A DNA stretch of 64,000 nucleotides from Pseudomonadota bacterium (GCA_023390245.1 JAEWDF010000069.1:1-64000); one strand, 5' to 3'; shown: positions 40,201-48,988, counted from the stretch's first letter. The notes: generated from the letters alone by a model not told the origin. Translations and numbers: made by a program.

Positions 40201-42067
40201 GGTCGCCGCCTTCGACCACCGCGACATCTTCATCGACCCGACGCCCGACCCGGCGACCAGCTGGGCCGAGCGCAAGCGCCTGTTCGACCTGCCGCGCTCG
40301 TCCTGGCAGGACTATGACAAGAGCCTGATCTCGGAGGGCGGCGGCGTCTTCTCGCGCACCGCCAAGTCGATCGCCCTGACGCCGCAGATCAAGGCCCTGC
40401 TGGACATCGCCGACGAGGCGCTGGACCCGATCAGCCTGATCCGCGCCATCCTCAAGGCGCCGGTCGAGCTGCTCTACCTCGGCGGCATCGGCACCTATGT
40501 GAAGGCCGCGTCCGAGACCGACATGCAGGTCGGCGACAAGGCCAATGACGCGGTGCGGATCAATGGCGACGAACTGCGGGTCAAGGTGGTGGGCGAGGGG
40601 GCCAACCTGGGCTTCACCCAGGCCGGGCGCATCGCCTTCGCCCAAAACGCGCGGGACGGCGACGGCGGCCGCATCAACACCGACGCCATCGACAACTCCG
40701 CCGGCGTGGACACCTCCGACCACGAGGTGAACATCAAGATCCTGGTCGGCTCGGCGGTCACCAACGGCGTCCTGCCGGTCGACCAGCGCGCGGGCCTGCT
40801 GACCGGCCTGACCGACGAGGTCGGGCGCAAGGTGCTGGAGCACAACTACGACCAGACCCTGGCCCTGACGCTGCAGCAGGCTGAGGGCGTCGCCGCCCTG
40901 GACGGGCAGCAGCGCTTCATGCAGGCGCTGTCGGCGCGCGGAAAGCTGGACCGCAAGGTCGAGGGGCTGCCCAACGACGCCCGCGTCAAGGAGATGATGG
41001 CCGGCGGCGTCCCGCTGTCGCGGCCGGAACTGGCGGTGCTGACCGCCTACGCCAAGCTGGAGCTGTCGGACGACATCGTCGCCTCGGCCGCGCCCGAGGA
41101 CCCCTTCTTCGAAGAGACCCTGGTCCGCTACTTCCCCGAGCCGCTGGCCCGGTTCGAGCCGGAGATGAAGAGCCACAGGCTGCGGCGCGAGATCATCGCC
41201 ACCGTCCTGGCCAACGAGATCGTCAACATCTGCGGCCCGACCTTCCCGGACCGCCTGCGCGGCGCGGCCGAATGCGACGCGACCGCCCTGGTCCTGGCCT
41301 TCGAGGCCGCGCGGCGCGCCTTCCGCCTGGACGAGGCGTGGGACGCCGTCTCCGCCCTGGACCTGAAGATCTCGGCCGAGGCGCAGACCGCCCTGTACCA
41401 GGAGATCGCCGTGGTCCTGCGCCGCCAGACCTTCTGGCTGGCCCGGCGCGCCAAGGACGGCGTGTCGGTGCAAACCCTGATCGACCGCTACCGTCCCGTC
41501 GCCGACGCCCTCCAGGCCGAGGGGCCGGGCGTGCTGTCGCGCTTCGAACAGGGCCGGCTGGAGGACCGCGTCCGCCGCTTCGCCGACCTGGGCGCGCCCG
41601 AGGACCTGACGCGGCGCATCTCCATCATGCGTCCGCTGGTCGCCGCCGCCGACATCGGCGACCTGGCGGCCGAGACCGGTTGGCCCGTGGCCGAGATGGC
41701 GCGCCTCTACCACCAGGTCGGGGCCGCCTTCGACTTCGACCGCCTGCGTGCGGCGGCCGGCTCCATCCCGTCGGCCGACCACTTCGACCGGCTGGCGGTG
41801 CGTCGCCTGATCGAGGACCTGATGCAAGAACAGCGGACCCTGGCCCGCGCCGTGGCCAAGGGCTCCGATCCGTCGGTCGGCGTGTCGGAGGAAGCGGCCG
41901 AGACGGCCGTGGACGCCTGGATCGGGCCGCGCCTGGCGGTGGTCGAGGGGGTGCGCGCCTCGGTGGACGAGATCGAGCAGTCGGGGTCCGGCTGGACCTT
42001 CGCCAAGCTGACCATCGCCAACGCCACCATCCGCGATCTGGCCAGCGCCGCCCTGGCGACGGCCTGA
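37211..42067 (+). CDS. NAD-specific glutamate dehydrogenase, large (GDH-180) type
   Basis: A 1,618-residue enzyme of the 180-kDa GDH class, which deaminates glutamate to 2-oxoglutarate for catabolism. The N-terminal regulatory half has ACT-like segments (SALGALADTGASVRALFHPV). The catalytic half includes RGGLRWSDRRDDFRTEVLGL with the active-site lysine motif VGSKGGFYPK (about 830-850), then GVGDMSGDVFGNGALLSKAT and VVGEGANLGFTQAGR for nucleotide binding. Start at ATG 37211 or ATG 37217; no strong ribosome site decides. The stop is 75 bp before the universal stress gene. Confidence 0.95.
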   Translation: MSMTALDPRLVPVQPIAPAAVEAAFARIVGTGPGAAGTSFLAQALEDYAADETPGLDGESLAGVLADAWRAAQDYDAGSPPLITVGPLAGDNAYDLIRIVQADAPFLVDSALGALADTGASVRALFHPVIDLDGRRLSVILMLIDSTPQERRDAIGEGLAAALADVHAAVQDHEAMLALARSLVQQIEAAPGVDPEVRDETLAFLRWMKSDHFVFLGAREYDYPRAADGDYEPDAVLNQTGQALGILRDRERTILRRTNEPAVLTRQMRRLLDLSEPVTVAKANARSRVHRRAYMDYVGVKRYGADGKPVGETRFVGLFTSEAYDQTAAEVPLVRRKVANVLARADKTPGSHNEKRLRNILENYPRDELFQISEDELLSIGLGILHLYDRPRIRIFTRQDPFDRFVSVLLFVPRERYDPSVRERIGQILARAWGGRVSAWYPQLSDAPLTRVHFIIGVNPGEHPTPDPAQLEADVAEAGRGWVERFESALRRSDVEEVAVGPLSARWARAFGTAYRDRYDADEAVRDLEEMSRLGAAGEGGEALAVRAFRDPGDSTLQFRFKLYRRGPTVPLSDVLPILADMGLKTLEEYGYPIRPQGEDEIHVHEFLMEDPRGEALVFEDVSRPFEQAFAAVWTGRTESDGFNRLVVELGVSWREAALIRVLARYRQQTGLDPSQAVQEEALREYPDVSRALVSLFRAKFEGDAPAEAREAKVAELNDKIGGLLQAVGSLDHDRALRRLAALVGAVKRTNYFQTDADGRPKTYISLKIASRELEDLPLPKPYREIFVWAPHVEGVHLRFGPVARGGLRWSDRRDDFRTEVLGLVKAQQVKNAVIVPVGSKGGFYPKCLPRTGDREAIQAEAVRAYKTFLSGLLDLTDNIAADGAVVRPANVVAWEDDDPYLVVAADKGTATFSDIANGVSAAYGFWLGDAFASGGSVGYDHKGMGITARGAWEAVKRHFRERGKDIQTEPFTMVGVGDMSGDVFGNGALLSKATQLVAAFDHRDIFIDPTPDPATSWAERKRLFDLPRSSWQDYDKSLISEGGGVFSRTAKSIALTPQIKALLDIADEALDPISLIRAILKAPVELLYLGGIGTYVKAASETDMQVGDKANDAVRINGDELRVKVVGEGANLGFTQAGRIAFAQNARDGDGGRINTDAIDNSAGVDTSDHEVNIKILVGSAVTNGVLPVDQRAGLLTGLTDEVGRKVLEHNYDQTLALTLQQAEGVAALDGQQRFMQALSARGKLDRKVEGLPNDARVKEMMAGGVPLSRPELAVLTAYAKLELSDDIVASAAPEDPFFEETLVRYFPEPLARFEPEMKSHRLRREIIATVLANEIVNICGPTFPDRLRGAAECDATALVLAFEAARRAFRLDEAWDAVSALDLKISAEAQTALYQEIAVVLRRQTFWLARRAKDGVSVQTLIDRYRPVADALQAEGPGVLSRFEQGRLEDRVRRFADLGAPEDLTRRISIMRPLVAAADIGDLAAETGWPVAEMARLYHQVGAAFDFDRLRAAAGSIPSADHFDRLAVRRLIEDLMQEQRTLARAVAKGSDPSVGVSEEAAETAVDAWIGPRLAVVEGVRASVDEIEQSGSGWTFAKLTIANATIRDLASAALATA

Positions 42068-42142
42068 CCATGACTTGACGGCCGGGGCTGGCTGCGGCCT
42101 CCTCGCGCTCCAGGACGCCCAGGGGCGGGCAGGGAGGCCGAC

Positions 42143-42610
42143 ATGCCGAGAAAGTTCCTCGTCGTCGTCGACGACAGTCCGGAATTCGACGCGGCGCTGC
42201 GCTTCGCCTGCCGTCGCGCCCGGTCCACCGGCGGGCGGGTGGCCCTGCTGCGCGTGATCGCGCCCGACACGGACGCCCACTGGTCCGGCGCGCGCGAAGA
42301 GATCGAGCGTCAGCAGCGCGAGGAGGCCGAGGCGCTGCTGAACCGCCTGGGCGCGGAGGCGACCGCGCGGTCCGGCGCGGCGCCGATCTTCCTGATCGAA
42401 TTCGGCGATCCCCAGGGGGCGATCCGCAAGGTCGTGGGCGAGGATCCCGACATCAAGATCCTGGTCCTCGCCGCCGGCGCCGGCGCGCGGGGCCCAGGCC
42501 CCCTGGTGTCGGCCATCATCAAGACCGGCGCCCAGCTCGGCGGCCGCAAGCTCCCCGTCACCATCGTCCCCGGCGAACTGACCGAGGACGAGATCGAGGA
42601 CCTGGCCTGA
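42143..42610 (+). CDS. Universal stress protein family protein
   Basis: A 155-residue single UspA domain. It begins KFLVVVDDSPEFDAALRFAC and has IKILVLAAGAGARGPGPLVS with a possible ATP-binding glycine cluster, ending in an acidic tail ELTEDEIEDLA. The function is general stress response, with details unknown. The gene follows the large glutamate dehydrogenase, but the 75-bp gap leaves cotranscription open. Convergent with mltA. Confidence 0.9.
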   Translation: MPRKFLVVVDDSPEFDAALRFACRRARSTGGRVALLRVIAPDTDAHWSGAREEIERQQREEAEALLNRLGAEATARSGAAPIFLIEFGDPQGAIRKVVGEDPDIKILVLAAGAGARGPGPLVSAIIKTGAQLGGRKLPVTIVPGELTEDEIEDLA

Positions 42611-42655
42611 TGCGGGCCTTCTCCCTCCCCCGCAGGGATGGAGGAAGCCGCGAGG

Positions 42656-43777
42656 TCAGCCCTTCGGGACCAGCCGCCACATCCGCAGGGGATGACGCAC
42701 CGCGCCGGCCTCGCCGCCGGCGGCCTCGCCGCGCCCCATGTAGAGATCGGCGCGCACCGGCCCGGTGATGGCCGATCCGGTGTCCAGCGCCACGACCAGG
42801 CCGCGATAACTGGCCCGCGCGCCCGCGAGACCGCCGCCGTCGGCGTCGACCCAGGCCAGGTCGCCATAGCTCCAGTTGCGCGGATCAACGGCGACGGCGC
42901 GGCGCGGCGTCAGGGGGGCGCCCGCCGCCCCGGCCGGCTCGCCGCCGTCGTCCGGGTCCATGCGGAAGAAGATGTAGCGCGGGTTCAGGTCCATCACCGC
43001 CCGCGCCTCCGGCCCGCGATGCGCGGCCAGCCAGCCGCGGATGGCGTCGCCGGAGGTTCCGTTCGCCGGCAGCAGGCCGCGCTGCGCCATCGGCCGGGCG
43101 ATGCCGACGAAGGTCTTGCCGTTGTCGCCGGCGTAGGCCGCGCGCGCCTTGGCGCCGTCCTCGAAGGTCAGATAGCCCGAGCCCTGGATCTGCAGAAAGA
43201 ACAGGTCCTCGGCCCGCATCCAGGCCAGGGCCTGGTCGGGCCGCGCCTCGGCCTCGATCGTCGCCCGGTCTCCGGCGGCGCGCGGGTCGGCCGGCGGGGC
43301 CAGCACCGGCGCGTCGAACGCCGCATCGGGCCGGCGGCGCGCCTCGTACTCAGGCGCGAAATAGGCGGTCAGGAGGCCGGGCCGTCCGTCGGCGGTCTCG
43401 GTCGGAGAAACGAAGAAGCCGGTCTCGAAGAAGGCGCGGGCGTCCGACGGCGTCGGATTGCGCTCCGCCAGGGCGCGGCCCCGCTCGCAGGCCCGCTGCG
43501 CCGCCGCCTCGCGCGCGACGCCGCAGCCGGCGACATAGGCCTGGAACGCCGCCAGGTGGTTCTCCTCGCCCCAGCCCGGCAGAACCTGCGGGCCGGCCCC
43601 GACCGGCTGCGGTCCAGGAGCCGGCGACGGGACGGGCGACGGGGCCGGCGGGGGCGAGGGAAGAGGCGTCAGGGGCGTTGGAGCCGGCGTGGCGCAGGCG
43701 GCCAGGACCAGGGCCGCGACGGCGGGAAACAGCGCCGCCCGCGCGGAGCGGCGCGCCGCCAGGAGAGGGCCGCGCAT
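42656..43777 (-). CDS. mltA: Membrane-bound lytic murein transglycosylase A
   Basis: A 373-residue lipoprotein that cleaves peptidoglycan glycan strands to 1,6-anhydro products. The lipobox is LVLAACATP with Cys28, followed by a Pro-rich linker. MltA-domain motifs: LLTAYFAPEYEARR, LFFLQIQGSGYLTFEDG and the 3D-domain end VVALDTGSAITGPVRADLYM with a catalytic Asp. It follows a Tim44-like gene by 5 bp in the same direction; these two genes are paired in several Caulobacterales. Confidence 0.95.
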   Translation of the reverse strand: MRGPLLAARRSARAALFPAVAALVLAACATPAPTPLTPLPSPPPAPSPVPSPAPGPQPVGAGPQVLPGWGEENHLAAFQAYVAGCGVAREAAAQRACERGRALAERNPTPSDARAFFETGFFVSPTETADGRPGLLTAYFAPEYEARRRPDAAFDAPVLAPPADPRAAGDRATIEAEARPDQALAWMRAEDLFFLQIQGSGYLTFEDGAKARAAYAGDNGKTFVGIARPMAQRGLLPANGTSGDAIRGWLAAHRGPEARAVMDLNPRYIFFRMDPDDGGEPAGAAGAPLTPRRAVAVDPRNWSYGDLAWVDADGGGLAGARASYRGLVVALDTGSAITGPVRADLYMGRGEAAGGEAGAVRHPLRMWRLVPKG

Positions 43778-43782
43778 CGGGA

Positions 43783-44418
43783 TCAGGCCGTCGCGGGCTC
43801 GACGCGGGCCAGCACCCAGTTGGGATCGCTGGCGCCCAGCATCCGCTCGAAGGTCCAGTGCTCGGCCGTGCGGCGTTCCTCGACCAGGGGCTCGCCCGTG
43901 GTGGAATCGGCGGTCTCGCCGGACGCCTTGGTCACGCGACTGCGCAGCTCGGCCAGGAAGCGCACCTTGGCCACCGCCTTGTCGCCCTCGGCCGAGGCCC
44001 CTTCCAGGTCGGCGCGGGGAGGAAAGAGGAATTCCACCGTCTCGCTCTCGCCCCGCTGCTCGCGGGCGGCGATGCCGGCCTCGAACGAGGCGAGGACCAC
44101 CGGCGTCAGCAACGGCTTCAGCGCCGCGCGGTCGCCCGATGCATAGGCGCTGACGATCGTCTCATAGGCCTGGCGCGCGCCCTCCAGGAACCGCGCGGGA
44201 TCGAAGCCGGGATCGCGCGCCTTCAGGCTGGAGACCGAGGCCAGGGTGGCCGCGTCCAGCGCCGGCGCCTTGACGGCGTCGGCCTGCGGCGGAGGCGCGA
44301 CGACCTGGGCGTCCTCCTGCGGCTGGCGACCCACCCGCTTGCCCAGCACATTGTAGAGCTGGAACAGCACCAGGGCGGCGATGACGGCGAAGACGACGAT
44401 CTGAAACGGGACCGGCAA
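43783..44418 (-). CDS. Tim44/TimA family inner-membrane protein
   Basis: A 211-residue protein with one N-terminal membrane helix (FQIVVFAVIAALVLFQLYNV) and a C-terminal Tim44-like domain (FDPARFLEGARQAYETIVSA, LKPLLTPVVLASFEAGIAAR, then the domain's end VEERRTAEHWTFERML). Mitochondrial Tim44 belongs to protein import; the bacterial protein (TimA in Caulobacter, as I recall) is a membrane-associated homologue of unclear role. The neighbouring secB, read the other way across a 185-bp gap, also concerns protein export. Confidence 0.9.
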   Translation of the reverse strand: MPVPFQIVVFAVIAALVLFQLYNVLGKRVGRQPQEDAQVVAPPPQADAVKAPALDAATLASVSSLKARDPGFDPARFLEGARQAYETIVSAYASGDRAALKPLLTPVVLASFEAGIAAREQRGESETVEFLFPPRADLEGASAEGDKAVAKVRFLAELRSRVTKASGETADSTTGEPLVEERRTAEHWTFERMLGASDPNWVLARVEPATA

Positions 44419-44603
44419 GGGAGGACTTCCTGTCTGTCGGGGCGCGAAGGGCCCACGCGGGCACGATTACGGATTGATATAGGGCGAAGCAAGGCGAAGC
44501 GCGCCCTCTCGGTCCGCCGCCGTTGCGGCGATACGTCCCGCCGTGCTAGTCGCGGCGCCTTATTCCGGCCGCATCCGGCCTCCGTTTTCCAGAGATCGTC
44601 TTC

Positions 44604-45128
44604 ATGACCGACGCCATGCCGCCCGCCGACGCCCAGAACGGCGCCCCCGCCGGCGCCGAACCGCAGCAGGGCCAGCCGGCCGGCCCCGGCTTCCGCATCC
44701 TGGCCCAGTACGTCAAGGACCTGTCGTTCGAGAATCCCCGCGCGCCCGAGAGCCTGCGCATCGACGGCAAGCCCGCCATCGACCTGGGCGTCGAGATGGG
44801 CGCCCAGGGCCGCCCCGACGGCCTGTTCGAGCTGGACCTGAAGCTGTCGGTCAAGGCCAGCCACGAGAACCAGCCGGTGTTCCACGTCGAACTGGTCTAT
44901 GGCGGCCTGTTCCAGCTCGCCAACGTCCAGGAACGCGACATCGAGCCGCTGCTGCTGATCGAATGCCCGCGCTACCTGTTCCCGTTCGCGCGCGAGGTCA
45001 TCAGCCGCGCCACCGCCGACGGCGGCTTCTATCCGCCCTTCATGCTGGACCCGATCGACTTCGCCGCCATCTACATCGCCCGCCAGCAGCAGATCGCCAA
45101 CCAACCCCCGGCGACCGGCCAGGCGTAA
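44604..45128 (+). CDS. secB: Protein-export chaperone SecB
   Basis: A 174-residue tetrameric chaperone that keeps preproteins unfolded and passes them to SecA. Motifs: FRILAQYVKDLSFENPRAP (about 31-49), FHVELVYGGLFQLANV and PRYLFPFAREVISRATADGG, then PPFMLDPIDFAAIY, all standard. The Ala/Gln-rich N-terminus is longer than in E. coli, as in other alphaproteobacteria. Divergent from the Tim44-like gene; the shared 185-bp region (44419-44603) should hold both promoters, with an AT-rich GATTGATATAGGG near 44472. Confidence 0.98.
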   Translation: MTDAMPPADAQNGAPAGAEPQQGQPAGPGFRILAQYVKDLSFENPRAPESLRIDGKPAIDLGVEMGAQGRPDGLFELDLKLSVKASHENQPVFHVELVYGGLFQLANVQERDIEPLLLIECPRYLFPFAREVISRATADGGFYPPFMLDPIDFAAIYIARQQQIANQPPATGQA

Positions 45129-45141
45129 GACCTTCGCAAAG

Positions 45142-45310
45142 CTTTTCCCTCCCCCTGCGGGGGAGGGTGGCCGAGCCGTAGGCGAAGCCGGGTGGAGAGG
45201 GCCAGGCGATACGCCTCGGATTCCCTGCCGTCAGGCCCGTGTGGGTCGCCTTGCCGCCCCCGCCCCGTCGCTCTGCGACGACCCTCCCCGCAGCGGGAGG
45301 GAGAAGACCT
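45142..45310. repeat. Two-hairpin intergenic repeat, copy C (diverged)
   Basis: A looser member of the family: left hairpin CCCTCCCCCTGCGGGGGAGGG, then TAGGCGAAGCCGGGTGGAGAGGG, a variable middle, and right hairpin CCCTCCCCGCAGCGGGAGGG. It fills the gap between convergent secB and dnaQ and may terminate both. Confidence 0.7.
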
Positions 45311-45316
45311 GCATTG

Positions 45317-46042
45317 TTAGGCCGCTTCTTCGTCTGCGACCGTCACGCCATAGCCCGCCCACAGGCTGTGGTCCTTCAGATTGGCGCGCAGGAAGGCCAG
45401 GTGCGCCGCCGCCGCCTCGACCGTCACCCGCGCCGCCAGGGGCCGCGGGCGCGGCGGATAGGCCGTCGCCGCCACGCTCGTTCCGCCGCCGGCGACGGGC
45501 CGGGCGGCCGACAGGTCCAGCACCCGCTCCTTGCCGCCCTTCAGTTCCAGATAGACCTCGGCCAGCAGCCGGGCGTCGATCAGGGCGCCGTGCAAGGTCC
45601 GCTCGACCAGCGAGATCTTGAAGCGCTTGCACAGGGCGTCCAGCGAATTGGCCATGCCCGGAAAGCGCTTCTGGGCCAGAGCCAGGGTGTCGATCCAGCG
45701 CGGCTCGCCGGTGACGGGACGTCCGCAGCGGCCCAGTTCGAAGTCGATGAAATTACGGTCGAAGGCGGCGTTGTGGGCGATCAGAACGGCGTCGCCGACG
45801 AACTCCAGCAGGTCGTCGACCACCTCATGGAATTTTGGCGCGTCCCTGACCTTGTCGTCGGTGATGCCGTGGACGCGGATCGCCTCGGCCGGGATCAGCC
45901 GCTCCGGATTGACGAAGCGGTGGAAGGTGCGGCCCGTCGGCAGCAGGTCCTCCAGCTCGATGCAGCCCACCTCGATCAGGCGGTCGCCCGTCCGGGGGTC
46001 GAATCCGGTGGTTTCGGTGTCGAGGACGATCTCGCGGGCCAT
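45317..46042 (-). CDS. dnaQ: DNA polymerase III epsilon subunit (3'-5' exonuclease)
   Basis: A 241-residue proofreading subunit of the DEDDh exonuclease class. ExoI is VLDTETTGFDPRTGDRLIEVG at about 6-26, ExoII VLIAHNAAFDRNFIDFELG near 95, ExoIII with ALCKRFKISLVERTLHGALIDARLLAEVY near 155. The C-terminal part contacts the alpha subunit. It lies 6 bp after coaE in the same direction, close to the proposed origin. Confidence 0.97.
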   Translation of the reverse strand: MAREIVLDTETTGFDPRTGDRLIEVGCIELEDLLPTGRTFHRFVNPERLIPAEAIRVHGITDDKVRDAPKFHEVVDDLLEFVGDAVLIAHNAAFDRNFIDFELGRCGRPVTGEPRWIDTLALAQKRFPGMANSLDALCKRFKISLVERTLHGALIDARLLAEVYLELKGGKERVLDLSAARPVAGGGTSVAATAYPPRPRPLAARVTVEAAAAHLAFLRANLKDHSLWAGYGVTVADEEAA

Positions 46043-46048
46043 GGCCCC

Positions 46049-46690
46049 TTAATGGAGAAATTCGGCCGGTTGCGGAAGGGTTCGCCTCGGGGATTTCCAG
46101 CCGGGATCGAGCACGGTCGCCACGATGGCCTCGACCTCGGCCCGCGCCGCCTCCAGTCCCCCGCCGGTGTCGACGACGAAATCCGCCCGCGCCCGCTTCT
46201 CGGCGTCGGGAAGCTGGCGCGCCAGGATGGCCTCGAACCGCTCGCGCGTCATGCCGGGACGGGCCAGCACGCGCTCGGCCTGGATCTCCGGATCGGCGGT
46301 GACCACGACCACCGCGTCCACGGCCCGGTCGCCGCCGGTCTCGAACAGCAGGGGGATGTCCAGCACCGCCAGCCGGACGCCCGCGGCCCGCGCCGCCTCC
46401 AGGTCGGCCAGCCGGCCCTCGGCGACCAGCGGGTGGACGAGGGTCTCCAGCCGGCGGAAGGCGTCCGCGTCCCGGCCCAGGGCCTCGGCCAGCCGGGCGC
46501 GATCGACGGTCCCGTCCACGACCACGCCGGGGAAGGCCTCCCCGACCGGTCCGACCGCCGCCCCGCCCCGGGCGTAGAGCCGGTGGACGGCGTCGTCGGC
46601 GTTCCACACCACCGCCCCCAGGTCCGCGAACATGGCCGTCGTCGTCGACTTGCCCATGCCGATGGAGCCGGTCAGGCCCAGGACGATCAT
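46049..46690 (-). CDS. coaE: Dephospho-CoA kinase
   Basis: A 213-residue enzyme catalysing the last step of coenzyme A synthesis. Walker A GLTGSIGMGKSTTTAMF at about 5-21, then VVWNADDAVHRLY, LETLVHPLV and LDIPLLFETGG, with the lid arginine region RVLARPGMTRERFEAIL. The ATG overlaps the aroE stop (ATGA). The chain aroE-coaE-dnaQ is conserved in alphaproteobacteria. Confidence 0.97.
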   Translation of the reverse strand: MIVLGLTGSIGMGKSTTTAMFADLGAVVWNADDAVHRLYARGGAAVGPVGEAFPGVVVDGTVDRARLAEALGRDADAFRRLETLVHPLVAEGRLADLEAARAAGVRLAVLDIPLLFETGGDRAVDAVVVVTADPEIQAERVLARPGMTRERFEAILARQLPDAEKRARADFVVDTGGGLEAARAEVEAIVATVLDPGWKSPRRTLPQPAEFLH

Positions 46691-47520
46691 CCGCCCGTTC
46701 CCGCCAGATGCGCCGTCAGCAGGGCGCGCAGGTCCAGCCGCGGCGGCGGGCGGCGGAACAGGGCCTCGAACGACGGCGCCGCCTGACCGATCAGCATCGA
46801 CAGGCCGTCCACCGTCTTCAGCCCACGCGCCCGCGCCGCCTGCAGGAAGGGCGTGTCGAGCGGCTTGTAGGTCATGTCCATCGCCACGGCGTCGTCGGGC
46901 GCCCGGGCCAGGTCGATGTCCGGCTGGACGCTCAGCGCATTGACGACCAGGGCCGCGCCGTCGAGGGCCGCCTCCGCCGTCATCACCCGGACCGACGGCC
47001 CCAGGTCCGCCGCCAGGGCCTCGGCCCGGTCGCGCGACCGGTTGACGATCCGCACCTCGGCGCCCGCCTCGACCAGGGCGCCGGAGCCGGCCCGCGCCGC
47101 GCCGCCCGCGCCCAGCACCGCGACCGGCCGCCCGCGCACGTCGAGGTCCGGCGCCTGCTCGTTCAGCCCGCGCATCAGGCCGATCCCGTCGGAGCTGTCG
47201 GCGCGCACCCGCCCGTCGTGGAAGGCCAGGATGTTGGCCGACCGGGTCAGCCGCGCCGCCGCCGTCGTCTCGTCCGCCAGGGCGAAGGCCAGTTCCTTGA
47301 ACGGCGCGGTGACGTTCAGCCCCAGGACCAGGCCGGCGCGTCCCGCCGCGACCAGGGCGCGGAAGCCGTCGTCGTCGGCCGGGGCGAAGGGGACATAGGC
47401 GCCGTCGATCCCGCCCGCCGCCAGCCAGGCGTTGTGGATGACGGGGCTCAGCGAATGCGCCACCGGCCGGCCGGCGATGCCGGCGACCAGCGCCGCGCCG
47501 GTGATGCGGCATCCGCTCAT
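46687..47520 (-). CDS. aroE: Shikimate dehydrogenase
   Basis: A 277-residue NADPH enzyme reducing 3-dehydroshikimate. Motifs: GRPVAHSLSPVIHNAWL (about 15-31), GLNVTAPFKELAFAL with the catalytic lysine, DGIGLMRGLNEQ, the Rossmann VAVLGAGGAARAGSGALVEA, and VNRSRDRAEAL. The second catalytic residue, Asp in the NVT-K...NxD set, is in the SSDGIGLM region. The ATG overlaps the maf stop (ATGA) and its stop overlaps coaE. Confidence 0.96.
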   Translation of the reverse strand: MSGCRITGAALVAGIAGRPVAHSLSPVIHNAWLAAGGIDGAYVPFAPADDDGFRALVAAGRAGLVLGLNVTAPFKELAFALADETTAAARLTRSANILAFHDGRVRADSSDGIGLMRGLNEQAPDLDVRGRPVAVLGAGGAARAGSGALVEAGAEVRIVNRSRDRAEALAADLGPSVRVMTAEAALDGAALVVNALSVQPDIDLARAPDDAVAMDMTYKPLDTPFLQAARARGLKTVDGLSMLIGQAAPSFEALFRRPPPRLDLRALLTAHLAGTGG

Positions 47521-48128
47521 GATCTCAGCACCCCCGCGCGCCTCAGCTCCGCCAGCACCGGCCACAGCGGCAGGCCCAGCACGGTGAAATAATCGCCGTC
47601 CACCGCCTCGAACAGCTGCGATCCCAGCCCCTCCAGCCGATAGGCGCCGACGCAGGCCAGCAACGCCTCGCCCTCGCGCGCCAGATAGGCGTCCAGGAAG
47701 GCGTCGGAGACATCGCGCATCCGCATGTGGGCGGTGTCGACCCCGGACCAGACCACCTGGCCCTTGATCGCCAGGGCCGCGCCGGAATGCAGCTGGTGGG
47801 CGCGGCCCCGCATCGCCGCCAGCCGGGCGCGCGCCGCCTCCAGGTCGCGCGCCTTGGACACCAGGCCGCCGTCGAAGGCCAGGGTCTGGTCCGAACCCAG
47901 CACCCAGGCGTCCTCGTCGTCGCGGGACACGGCCAGGGCCTTGGCCTCGGCCAGCCGCACCGCCAGGGCCGCCGCGTCCAGGTCGGCCGACGCCGCCTTG
48001 ATCGCCTCTTCGTCCACATCGGCGACGCGCGCCTCGAACGGCACGCCGGCGTTCTCCAGCATGGCGCGACGCGCGGCGCTCCTGGAGGCCAGGATCAGGC
48101 GCGGCGCCGGGGCCTCCGCGCCGCTCAC
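47517..48128 (-). CDS. Maf family nucleoside triphosphate pyrophosphatase
   Basis: A 203-residue Maf/HAM1-like hydrolase of non-canonical or methylated nucleotides. Motifs: RLILASRSAARRAMLENAGV, LGSDQTLAFDGGLVSKARDL with the catalytic aspartate, GRAHQLHSGAAL and FEAVDGDYFTVLGLPLWPV. The start is GTG 48128, overlapping the ppsR stop (GTGA); an in-frame GTG at 48131 is equivalent. Maf proteins also affect septation in some bacteria. It is the first of the short overlapping chain to dnaQ. Confidence 0.93.
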   Translation of the reverse strand: MSGAEAPAPRLILASRSAARRAMLENAGVPFEARVADVDEEAIKAASADLDAAALAVRLAEAKALAVSRDDEDAWVLGSDQTLAFDGGLVSKARDLEAARARLAAMRGRAHQLHSGAALAIKGQVVWSGVDTAHMRMRDVSDAFLDAYLAREGEALLACVGAYRLEGLGSQLFEAVDGDYFTVLGLPLWPVLAELRRAGVLRS

Positions 48129-48988
48129 CACGCCGCTCCCAGCTGGCGGCTGCGTCGTTCGCTGAGCAGGTTCAGGATCGAGGCCGCCGTCTCCTCCACC
48201 GACCGACGGGTCACGTCGATCACCGGCCAGCCGCGCCGCTCGAAGGCCCGCCGCGCCTTGATGATCTCGTCGCGCACCGCGTCCTGGTCGGTATAGTCCG
48301 AACGCTGGCTGGCGTTCAGGTTGTCGATCCGGTTGCGGCGGATCTGGACCAGCCGGTCGGGCGACACCGTCAGGCCGATGACCAGGGGATTGTTCAGCCG
48401 GGTCAGCCGCTCGCCGTCCTCCTGGCCCGGGACCAGCGGCACATTGGCCGCGCGCACCCCGCGGTGCGCCAGATAGATGCAGGTCGGCGTCTTGGAGGTG
48501 CGGCTGACCCCGCACAGCACCACGTCGGCGCCCTCCAGCTGCTCCACCGTACCCTGGCCGTCGTCATAGGCGATGGCGAAGTCCAGGGCGGCGATGCGGT
48601 TGAAATAGTCGTGGTCCAGGGCGTGCTGGGCCCCGACCCGCTTGGACAGGGCCGCGCCCAGGTAACGGGACAGGGCGCCGATCAGCGGGTCCAGCGCCCC
48701 GATCTGCGGCATGTCCAGCCGCCGGCATCCCTCCTCGAGCTGTTCGCGCAGCTCGCGGTCCACCAGGGTGTGCAGGACCACCCCGGGCGCCGCGGCGATC
48801 TCCTCCAGCACCCGGTCCATCTGCTTGGGCGAGCGGACCAGGGCGTAGATGTGCTCGATCGGGATGACGCCGTCGAAGCGGGCGGTCACCGCCTTGGCCA
48901 TGGCGTTCAGCGTCTCGCCGGTGGAATCGGACACCAGGTGGACATGGAAATAGGTGGCCAGGCGCGGATGGGGGCGGACGGGTGTCAT
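48125..48988 (-). CDS. ppsR: Pyruvate, phosphate dikinase regulatory protein (DUF299)
   Basis: A 287-residue bifunctional kinase/pyrophosphorylase that regulates PPDK or PEP synthase by phosphotransfer. Motifs: FHVHLVSDSTGETLNAMAKA at about 13-32, the P-loop-like GVSRTSKTPTCIYLAHRGV (about 156-174) and the nearby VPLVPGQE. Start ATG 48988. Its gene opens leftward on the other side of the gap from hemE; in Caulobacter crescentus, as I recall, this homologue flanks the chromosomal origin. No PPDK gene is in the window. Confidence 0.93.
   Translation of the reverse strand: MTPVRPHPRLATYFHVHLVSDSTGETLNAMAKAVTARFDGVIPIEHIYALVRSPKQMDRVLEEIAAAPGVVLHTLVDRELREQLEEGCRRLDMPQIGALDPLIGALSRYLGAALSKRVGAQHALDHDYFNRIAALDFAIAYDDGQGTVEQLEGADVVLCGVSRTSKTPTCIYLAHRGVRAANVPLVPGQEDGERLTRLNNPLVIGLTVSPDRLVQIRRNRIDNLNASQRSDYTDQDAVRDEIIKARRAFERRGWPVIDVTRRSVEETAASILNLLSERRSRQLGAAW

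Noticed and set aside
37094..42280. A 1,728-codon minus-strand open frame
   Set aside because: It mirrors the whole glutamate dehydrogenase gene; the plus-strand reading has the real motifs.
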